This document shows positions 40,001 to 46,647 of a DNA stretch of 64,000 nucleotides, piece after piece. The position numbers and the translations under genes are program-made. The notes below the pieces were generated by a model that did not search any database, was not told the DNA's origin, and worked only from the letters and a program-made list of their open reading frames with translations. Every line of letters starts with the position of its first letter. Positions within the stretch are counted from its first letter, which is position 1. The DNA comes from Paraniabella hibiscisoli. GTDB lineage: Bacteria > Bacteroidota > Bacteroidia > Chitinophagales > Chitinophagaceae. Location of the stretch: the NCBI RefSeq assembly GCF_022512515.1, contig NZ_JAKWBK010000001.1, positions 2,728,001 to 2,792,000 of the forward strand, in the 5' to 3' direction.

Positions 40001-40396
40001 AAACTATTGGTCTGATTATTGCGGAAAACTGGCACGATAACATAAAGCCTAATAAGAAAATATGAAGAATACTTCCGCTCCAGGTGCCAAAAAATAAAGC
40101 GAAAAGCTAACCTGGTCGTGATCGAAATTGATCCACAATCCGGAAATCTAATGATCGTGTATGGCGAAGCTTTCTATTTCCATAAAGGAAACCTGTGGAT
40201 CAATGCAACCCCACTTGTCAATAGTACCTTAACCCCTTTGAAAAGAATATCTGTGCATGGCTCTGTGCTGAAACTGGTGCACAACAGTAGCAATCAGGAG
40301 GAGCATATTGCTATCTATCCTGTTTATGAAGGGTCAGACAAATTAATTGCCCTTATCCAGCGGGTATACGAAATGGATTCAGGGCCGATAATATGA
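39997..40396 (+). CDS. Small ORF 2 of ATGA-coupled operon (frameshifted)
   Basis: The ATG at 39997 begins MKTIGLIIAENWHDNIKPNK. With one A fewer in the A4 run near 40064 the frame continues KYEEYFRSRCQKIKRKANLV and joins the downstream frame (VIEIDPQSGNLMIVYGEAFY) to 40396: ~132 residues, cytosolic, mixed charge, with an even beta-strand pattern. No family is recognised. The stop overlaps the next start by ATGA. Confidence 0.5.
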
Positions 40397-40731
40397 GAAA
40401 AGACACAATTGAAATTCTTTTGGAAAAGGATGGGCTCAATATGAGATTAATCAATATAGCAGAAGACAAGCGACTACTGCTCACGTTGAGCCGTAAACAT
40501 GGTAATTTCCTCATCCGGCGCTTCCCCGAACCCTCGATGCGTTTTCAAGTTGATTCCTGTACTATAACCGATAGTGGACTTTTCACTGTTCAATGTACAG
40601 GTGGTGATCTTTATGATGCCGCCAATCCCTTAAAAAACTTGCACTATACCTGGCAATTGGATGTTCAATCCGAACTGATGCCTGCAGTTATCCAAGTGAT
40701 TAGGTCCGGTATTAATCATCGTTTGAAATGA
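40393..40731 (+). CDS. Small ORF 3 of ATGA-coupled operon
   Basis: An intact 112-residue protein (MRKDTIEILLEKDGLNMRLI, then RRFPEPSMRFQVDSC and LHYTWQLDV). It has no signal peptide or membrane segment and looks like a small beta-rich domain, perhaps distantly related in style to ORF 2. Both ends show ATGA overlaps, so translation is coupled through the whole operon. The function is unknown. Confidence 0.6.
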   Translation: MRKDTIEILLEKDGLNMRLINIAEDKRLLLTLSRKHGNFLIRRFPEPSMRFQVDSCTITDSGLFTVQCTGGDLYDAANPLKNLHYTWQLDVQSELMPAVIQVIRSGINHRLK

Positions 40732-40905
40732 CAACACAAAACCCCTGGTTTTTACCTGGTATATTCAATGGTCTTTATGGCCGGCAAATAAAAAAGTTTC
40801 TCCACTTTTGCGCTGTATCCCAAGGGCAAAGGAAACCTGTTTATCAGTAATACGGATAAATGCCTTTTGGGTAGCCTGATTTTAAGATTTATGTTTGCGA
40901 GGTAG
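40728..40905 (+). CDS. Small ORF 4 of ATGA-coupled operon (frameshifted)
   Basis: The ATG at 40728 overlaps the previous stop (ATGA). It reads MTTQNPWFLPGIFNGLYGRQ; with one A fewer in the A6 run near 40786-40791 it continues to SFSTFALYPKGKGNLFISN and stops at 40905, ~58 residues. Unknown function; last gene of the four. Confidence 0.4.
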
Positions 40906-40982
40906 CAGTCCGCTACTTCAAACTATATATTCTGTTAGCGTTTAGCTATACGAAGCTGTGCCTAAAATGTCGAAATTCAAAA

Positions 40983-41107
40983 GCACACAGCCGAGTAACA
41001 AGCTAAACGTCCACGATAGCATCGTGGGCGTTTTAGCGTTGCTTGTGTGCAAGGCCTTCGACAGCCCTAGGTACAAGTGATGTGACAAGCGCCCACGATG
41101 CTTTTTT
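40983..41107. other. Long hairpin with a second competing arm
   Basis: In a 620-base gap (40906-41526) before the RiPP precursors, CTAAACGTCCACGAT (41003-41017) pairs with ATCGTGGGCGTTTTAG (41021-41036), one bulge; GCACACA/TGTGTGC (40983-40989 with 41044-41050) closes it. The inner arm GCATCGTGGGCG (41019-41030) can instead pair with CGCCCACGATGC (41090-41101), which is followed by T6 (41102-41107). These are two mutually exclusive structures, as in an attenuator. The rest of the gap shows only a weak 30-codon minus-strand ORF (41119-41211). Confidence 0.6.
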
Positions 41108-41247
41108 GTGCCCATAAGTCATTGGTCTGACATAAGGTTTGCCTTGTTATAAACTGATTTGTTGTATCCTGCTTTTTTAGATAGCGGAAGCAATTCACAT
41201 AGCTTTTTCATGGTGGTTTGGGTGTTTATGTTTGGTTGCTGAAAATC

Positions 41248-41274
41248 TCTCCCTTCACATGAAGGGAGAATTTT
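41248..41274. terminator. Hairpin with T-rich tail
   Basis: TCTCCCTTC (41248-41256) pairs perfectly with GAAGGGAGA (41261-41269) around ACAT, then ATTTTCTTCTCTTT. It insulates the RiPP precursors from upstream transcription. Confidence 0.7.
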
Positions 41275-41526
41275 CTTCTCTTTAAGTTAACTGACTTATC
41301 AAAATACCATAAAAACTTAAAGGTTTTTACCTGTAAATAATCTCAAAAAGGAATATAATATTTGCAACAATACCTCTATAGCTCAATTGATGCACGAAAC
41401 TGTATTTCGGCCGAATACAAACAGGAAAAGCACCTCTAACCTGAATAAATACGGTGTGCGCTGACCAAACGGCTTCACAGCGTTGTAAATACTTACCAAA
41501 ATGAGAAGCCAAACTCTTTTTTAGAC

Positions 41527-41793
41527 ATGAGAAAACAATTCGAGTCATTAAAAACTCAAAGATTTGCTCCACTCAAATTGAAAACAATGGCGCAAGTATT
41601 AGGTGGAAGACAAACCGGCGCAGGTAGCGAGCCTTCCGGGAAATTCGAAGAAAAGCAGGTTCCGAACCCTGATGCCCCCGGGCAAATGATGACAATGACA
41701 AGAGCCATTTACAATACCTGGACTACGGACGAAGTCGATGGCGATGTAACCTGCCGCTATGGTTTAGGTATAAGTTATGGAGGTTGGTACTAA
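41527..41793 (+). CDS. RiPP precursor peptide 1 (grasp-with-spasm type)
   Basis: An 88-residue peptide with a leader that closely matches the next gene: FESL-(x)5-RFAPL-(x)5-MAQVLGGR, ending in a GG site at residues 26-27. The C-terminal core has NTWTTDEVDGDVTC and an aromatic/Gly-rich end (YGLGISYGGWY). Thr-Thr followed by several Asp/Glu is the arrangement used for ester rings by ATP-grasp maturases. One Cys is present. It starts the locus that contains an ATP-grasp enzyme, a SPASM protein and LanB. The frame is intact. Confidence 0.75.
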   Translation: MRKQFESLKTQRFAPLKLKTMAQVLGGRQTGAGSEPSGKFEEKQVPNPDAPGQMMTMTRAIYNTWTTDEVDGDVTCRYGLGISYGGWY

Positions 41794-41831
41794 AAAATTA
41801 AACTGTCAACAAAAAATTAAATTCTTAAACA

Positions 41832-42092
41832 ATGAAACGTAACCAAGAAATCGGGTTTGAGTCGATAAATGAGTCGAAATTCATTCCCCTTAACAAACAA
41901 AAGATGAATCTTGTGCTGGGTGGACGTTCTACACCTGGTGGTACAAAGGTGCTTATGACCGAGTACAAAATCGTGGATGGTGTGCGGTATCAACAGCAAA
42001 AGTTGAAAAGTTGGAGTTCCGATGACTTCTCAGATGCCGGTGAATGCTACACCGGCCTCGAATACTGCACCACGGATTGGGTTCCAAGCTAA
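41832..42092 (+). CDS. RiPP precursor peptide 2 (grasp-with-spasm type)
   Basis: An 86-residue paralogue of precursor 1, 38 bases downstream. Leader FESI-(x)5-KFIPL-(x)5-MNLVLGGR; core KSWSSDDFSDAGECYTG with two Cys (ECYTGLEYC). Leader and the W-[ST]-[ST]-D-[DE] motif are conserved while the linker differs in length and sequence, the usual sign of a modified peptide pair. It is followed by a strong hairpin (42118-42144). Confidence 0.75.
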   Translation: MKRNQEIGFESINESKFIPLNKQKMNLVLGGRSTPGGTKVLMTEYKIVDGVRYQQQKLKSWSSDDFSDAGECYTGLEYCTTDWVPS

Positions 42093-42117
42093 TATCGATC
42101 AACTCACTTGCGTAACC

Positions 42118-42150
42118 AGCAGCTGGGTAAATGACCCAGCTGCTAATTTA
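42118..42150 (+). terminator. Hairpin between precursors and maturation genes
   Basis: AGCAGCTGGGT (42118-42128) pairs perfectly with ACCCAGCTGCT (42134-42144), loop AAATG, then AATTTA. A partial terminator here would let precursors be made in excess over the downstream enzymes, as is common in RiPP operons. Confidence 0.75.
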
Positions 42151-42167
42151 AACTTTCAATTTAACGA

Positions 42168-43203
42168 ATGGCTATTCGACGCTATATACTCATTCTGTTC
42201 TCCCTGTTATGTTTTATGGTGAGTCCTATAAACGCTTTTTGTCGATATGACTCGTTGGTCAATCAGGCCGAACTGAGAATTGTTGACAGCAACTATCAAA
42301 AAGCACTAGAACTGTATATGCTCGCATTCCGAGAGCACCAATTTCACTTTAGCCACGACCTATATAATGCCTCTGTATGTGCAATTGAAACCGGTAAGAC
42401 TAAAGTTGCCATGCGGCTATGTATGGAATTGGGTGAAAAAGGCGTGGGAGCAAATTTCTTTCTGAAAAAATCGGTTTATCAAAGCCTTAAAGGCAATAAA
42501 AATTGGACAAAACTGTTATCAAAGGCAGCACAGGTCAAAAACGACCAGGCTATTAAATATGGTGCTATTCGACGGTTACTTGATAGCCTCGTAGAAAAAG
42601 ATCAACATGTTAACCATGAATGGAGAAATTCAGGAATGGATAAGCAAAAGCGCTTAATAATGGACTTGACCTACGACACGATCAGTAGACATCTCAGCAA
42701 ATTGTTCGATACCTATGGTTTTCTTTCAGAAGACAAGATCGGAGCCTATGTTGAAGACGATACCGTTTTGAGGATTGGTCTTCCTTTTGATGTGATCATC
42801 ATCCATAACTACGAAGCTAGAATGGTTGGAGACACACTATTTAACCCAGTACTACGGATGGCTCTAAGGAACAAAATTATTAAACCGGATTACTACGCAA
42901 GGATGCATGACTTTGTCGGAGCGGATTCAACAAATTTTTTGGTTCCTCTCATATATATATCAATACAAGTGTACACTTTACCGTGAAACGAAGCCCTTTC
43001 TAAGTTTTGATAAAATAGAAGCTGCACGGAAAAGAATAGGTATGTCAAGCCTTGCAGATTTTGAGCGGAAGCTAAAGTATAAACTAGAAAATAAAAAAGC
43101 AAGTTTGCAATTTACGCTCCAATATCGGTCTATGGCAGCTTTGTCAATGAAGAGTCTGAACGAGTTTACCTGTCAACATTACAGATCGTTATCGACCAGA
43201 TAA
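42168..43203 (+). CDS. Secreted repeat (TPR-like) protein 1 of the RiPP locus (frameshifted)
   Basis: The signal peptide is RRYILILFSLLCFMVSPINA. A helical, TPR-like part follows (YQKALELYMLAFREHQFHF, DLYNASVCAIETGK), then a C-terminal domain (LSKLFDTYGFLSEDKIGAYV and an IEAARKRIGMSSLADFERKL end). The frame breaks in the TATATATA tract near 42945-42955 and continues to 43203. It is clearly paralogous to the next gene (DLYNAS[VI]CA, GV-x-x-[ND]FF-x-KK). The role is unknown; secreted partners of the peptide system, such as immunity, maturation or surface display, are possible. Confidence 0.6.
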
Positions 43204-43251
43204 AACACTGTAAGGAAACCTGACTTCATTTTCGAATAAACTTTTCAAAAT

Positions 43252-44278
43252 ATGATACTCCCCTTTTGTTTTCATCGCTCTGTTGGTTCGCACCCCAAAA
43301 CAGTTATTTAAAGATTGTGAACTCGGCAGAGTTCTTTCTTGCAAATGGGCATTATAAAGATGCAGCCAGGCTCTATGATTCGGCATTTAGTATACAAAAT
43401 ACGCCATTAGCTCAGGATTTGTACAACGCATCGATTTGCGCAGCTCAATTAAATGAGCCGGAAAAATCTATGGCCTATTGCTTGCTACTTGCCGACAAAG
43501 GTGTTGCTCCTGATTTTTTTGAAAAAAAGCTTGTTATAGTCACCTAAAGCGTAGTGATAGATGGTCGCAATTCATAAAGGAAGCAGAAATACGGCGGACT
43601 GGATTTCTAAGACGTAACCAACAAAGTCTACAGTTTATGTCCGGATTATTAGAAAAAAGCGATGCAGTATATAAAGAGTATTATAACAAGGGGCAACACC
43701 CGGCAGCACTGAAGGAATTGAAATGGACGAGTGATTCTTTGGCAAAAATTATACTTGCCTACCTGGAAGAAAACAGTTTCCCCTCCGAAGAACAATTTGG
43801 GGTAGCTATTACAAACGATACATTGTTGGATGCCAAGCCAGTCTTTTTCAGGTTGATGTACAGGAGACCCATATTGGTTAATGTGCATTTAGACAGCATT
43901 TTTACTCGACTGTTCTATCAAAAGGGCGTAAACGAGGGAAAACTCAAACCGGAACAGGCAGTGGACTTGATGGTGGAAAGGCTTCATTTCCAGCAGGAAC
44001 AGGCAGCCCACTACTATACACTGTTTGGCAAAAATTTGTACGGTGGCACCCAAATTTCTAGGGATATCGCAAATGACATCAGAAGGCAATTAGGTTTAAA
44101 CAGTCTCGAAGATGAGCTCATTAGAATCAAGTCTGCTATCCCGAGCCAAGCTAATTGTTTTCTATTCAGTGTCTTTTTGACCCAGCAGCGCGCTCCAAAT
44201 GAACCACAGCAATATGTGGATGAGTTTTTAAAAATCAATACTCTCGTCATCAAGAATATTTTGCCTGACAGCCCATGA
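43252..44278 (+). CDS. Secreted repeat (TPR-like) protein 2 of the RiPP locus (two frameshifts)
   Basis: A paralogue of the previous gene. The ATG at 43252 plus one T in the T4 run 43264-43267 gives a short signal peptide (MILPFLFSSLCWFA). The frame then covers NSAEFFLANGHYKDAARLYD and DLYNASICAAQLNEPEKSM. A second break in the A7 run 43522-43528 leads to HLKRSDRWSQFIKEAEIRR and the final frame up to 44278 (DIRRQLGLNSLEDELIRIK). Its TGA overlaps the ATG of the ATP-grasp gene. The two copies share order and motifs but only moderate identity. Confidence 0.6.
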
Positions 44279-45219
44279 TCTTTATACACACAAGAGCCAG
44301 GGACGAAACAACAATTGATATTATTCAATGGCTAGTTCATTATAACAAGAAGTTTTTCCGGGTAAACAATGTTCAGGAGCTTGCAAACTGGAACGCTTCG
44401 ATTTCCGCCAAGGCGGTAACTAAAGGAGAGAATATTCACCAACGAGAATTTCAATCGTGCTACTTTAACGGCAGGTCGAACTTAATTCCCATCCTGCTTA
44501 GTCAAGATCCTGAATTAGATTCGCAACTGCGAGAACACTTGACTGCCCAGGCAGCAACATTTATAGAAGCAATGTTGAATAACAGCGTGGACAAGTGCTT
44601 CGGCAATAATCCGTTTTCTAATTCAGCAGTCAATAAATTGATTGCTTTGCGAGTTGCGAAGCAATTGGGGTTACGGGTACCCAATACCGAGATAGTATCG
44701 AGTAAGGCTGTTCTACGCCAACTAAAAAGCAAATGGGGACGAATGATTACCAAGTCGATGCATCAGGGAATTTCAATTAACACTAAGGATTTGCTCATTA
44801 GCGGGCAGAAAACCGAAGAAGTAACCGATGATTTGCTCAATAAGTGCGGGGAGCTGTTTTTCCCGTCATTGGTGCAACAACTTGTCCCTAAACAATTTGA
44901 GCTCAGAGTGTTCGTTTTCGGGGAAATGCTCTATGGTATAGCCACTTTTACCCAGGGCAATGATAAAACGATGATTGATGGACGTGGCATAGACGCTCAA
45001 AAGCCCAACAGGCAAGTCCCTTTTGAACTGCCAGAGATCATCAAATCACAATTGCGGGCAATGCTTGAGAGGCTAAACCTCAACTATGGTTCTTTTGACT
45101 TGATCTGTACACCAGATGGAGAATTTGTGTTTTTGGAAGTCAACCCTTATGGTCAGTACGGTTTTTTGTCGTTGGCTGGCAACTTTTATATCGAAAAGCA
45201 AATAGCTGAATATCTATGA
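44275..45219 (+). CDS. gwsG: ATP-grasp peptide maturase (grasp-with-spasm type)
   Basis: A 314-residue ATP-grasp ligase related to graspetide/microviridin enzymes. It has an N-terminal pre-ATP-grasp part, KLIALRVAKQLGLRVPNTEI, the ATP-binding WGRMITKSMHQG loop, VQQLVPKQFELRVFVFGEML, and the Mg-binding SFDLICTPDGEFVFLEVNPYGQ near the end. Such enzymes activate Asp/Glu side chains for ester or amide ring closure with Ser/Thr/Lys in a precursor. ATGA overlap with the upstream gene and with the small ORF downstream (45216). The frame is intact. Confidence 0.85.
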   Translation: MIFIHTRARDETTIDIIQWLVHYNKKFFRVNNVQELANWNASISAKAVTKGENIHQREFQSCYFNGRSNLIPILLSQDPELDSQLREHLTAQAATFIEAMLNNSVDKCFGNNPFSNSAVNKLIALRVAKQLGLRVPNTEIVSSKAVLRQLKSKWGRMITKSMHQGISINTKDLLISGQKTEEVTDDLLNKCGELFFPSLVQQLVPKQFELRVFVFGEMLYGIATFTQGNDKTMIDGRGIDAQKPNRQVPFELPEIIKSQLRAMLERLNLNYGSFDLICTPDGEFVFLEVNPYGQYGFLSLAGNFYIEKQIAEYL

Positions 45220-45396
45220 AAATGAAAGATCTGGTATCTGAGGAGGTAATGAAATGGGTTCCTATATCATTTCATCTTTTCAATCCTATAGAAAAAATTT
45301 GTCGTCTTTTCTGACAAGCATATTCGCATAAAGCGGTACCAAAGCACACAAGCGCTTGTTGAGCCACCTCAGAAACCCATTTCAAGATTATTTTAA
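45216..45396 (+). CDS. Small conserved-position ORF between ATP-grasp and SPASM genes (frameshifted)
   Basis: The ATG at 45216 overlaps the ATP-grasp stop (ATGA). It reads MKMKDLVSEEVMKWVPISFH and, after one indel in the A6 run near 45289-45295, FVVFSDKHIRIKRYQSTQ to TAA 45396: ~59 residues, 4 bases before the SPASM start. The tight spacing argues for a real gene. It could be a leader-binding accessory or another precursor; no motif decides. Confidence 0.45.
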
Positions 45397-45400
45397 CTTT

Positions 45401-46511
45401 ATGATGGATAATGTACCATATAGGCTATATGCCAATTGCATCCTTGTGAAAGGATATGCGAGAAGTACAATTTGTGACTTGCAGCGTAATCAGGTGTATC
45501 CAATCCCTAACATCTTATGTGAAATTTTGCAAGACCCGAACTTTAGCACAATTGAGGACGTTAGGACTTATTATGGAGAAGAGCATTGCGAGGTAATAAA
45601 TGAGTATTTCTCATTTTTAGTAGAGCAAGAATTGATTTTTTTACTAAGTCGCCCAAATCCTTTCCGGCGTTGTCTTTGCAATGGCATAACCCGTCCTGCA
45701 TTACAAATGCCATTCTTGATATCAGGCTTCCAGTTGCCTATGACGTAAAAAAGGTATTATGTCAGTTAGATGAGTTGGGGTGCAGAAAAATTGAAATTCG
45801 TTCTTATGAATGTTTGAATCCAATCATTTTTTCTGACCTGTTAAATGCGACTACTGAATCTGTTTTCAACTCTATCGGCATTGTTACTCGATTTGCCCCC
45901 GATGTTTCTGAACAAGCATGGCAACAGCTTTGTGATCACCATCCCAGGATCACTTCTATCATCTTACACGATAGCCCTGATTCAAAAGAAATTACCTCTA
46001 ACATGTTACTGACGCCGATCAAATTTGTCGGTATGCAGATTAGTGGTGCTCATTGTTGCGGCGTTATTCACCCGGATTATTTCACATCTTTGATGGAACC
46101 GGTTTCTGAGGCGCATCATTACAACAGTTGTTTAAACCGTAAGATAGGAATTGACCTGGAAGGGAATATCAAAAATTGTCCATCAATGACTCAAAGTTTT
46201 GGACACGTCAGCAATATTACTTTGGCCGAAATTGTGCACCAATTAGATTTTCAGCGAGTCTGGCACATTGCCAAAGATGAAGTAGATATATGTCGTGATT
46301 GCGAGTTTCGGTATGTTTGTACTGATTGTCGTGCTTACCTGGAAAACCCCAAGATGATTTTAGCAAGCCACTCAAATGTGGTTACAACCCTTATACTGGA
46401 GAATGGGAAGAGTGGAGTGCCAATCCTTTAAAACAACAAGCTATTCGATACTATGGCATCGTTGAAATGCCCGGCTTATCCGCCAATCCTGGCCCTTCAA
46501 AGTCTTTGTAA
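45401..46511 (+). CDS. gwsS: SPASM-domain peptide maturase (grasp-with-spasm type, two frameshifts)
   Basis: Starts at ATG 45401/45404 (YRLYANCILVKGYARSTICD). The first frame breaks near 45650 and continues as LSLQWHNPSCITNAILDI. The C-terminal half holds SPASM-type Cys: CLNRKIGIDLEGNIKNCPSM and CRDCEFRYVCTDCRAY. A second break near 46350 (C4 run) restores KCGYNPYTGEWEEW and the end at 46511. I see no CxxxCxxC radical-SAM motif in the N-terminal half, as known for grasp-with-spasm SPASM proteins; thus it may bind iron-sulfur clusters without being a classical radical enzyme. Confidence 0.8.
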
Positions 46512-46555
46512 TTTTTGTTACTCCAAATTTATAATTAAGACTGTTAAACTTACCA

Positions 46556-46587
46556 TTTGAACCGCCGGAGTTCTTTTGTTATATTGT
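46556..46587 (+). promoter_or_regulatory. Candidate Bacteroidetes promoter before lanB
   Basis: TTTG (46556-46559) and TATATTGT (46580-46587, near the -7 consensus TAnnTTTG) are 20 bases apart, the usual spacing. They lie in the 136-base gap between the SPASM gene and lanB, suggesting a separate lanB transcript. Confidence 0.4.
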
Positions 46588-46647
46588 AGGTGTTTCACGC
46601 TATAATTACAATGTTTCACGAATAATTTTTCGAATTTTTGTGCTGCG

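Noticed and set aside
39841..40035. 64-codon minus-strand frame
   Set aside because: Antisense to the terminator and to the ATGA-coupled small genes; no supporting features.
41119..41211. 30-codon minus-strand frame starting MKKLCELLPLSKK
   Set aside because: Looks like a small leader but is very short, with no clear terminator or partner; kept only as a remark.
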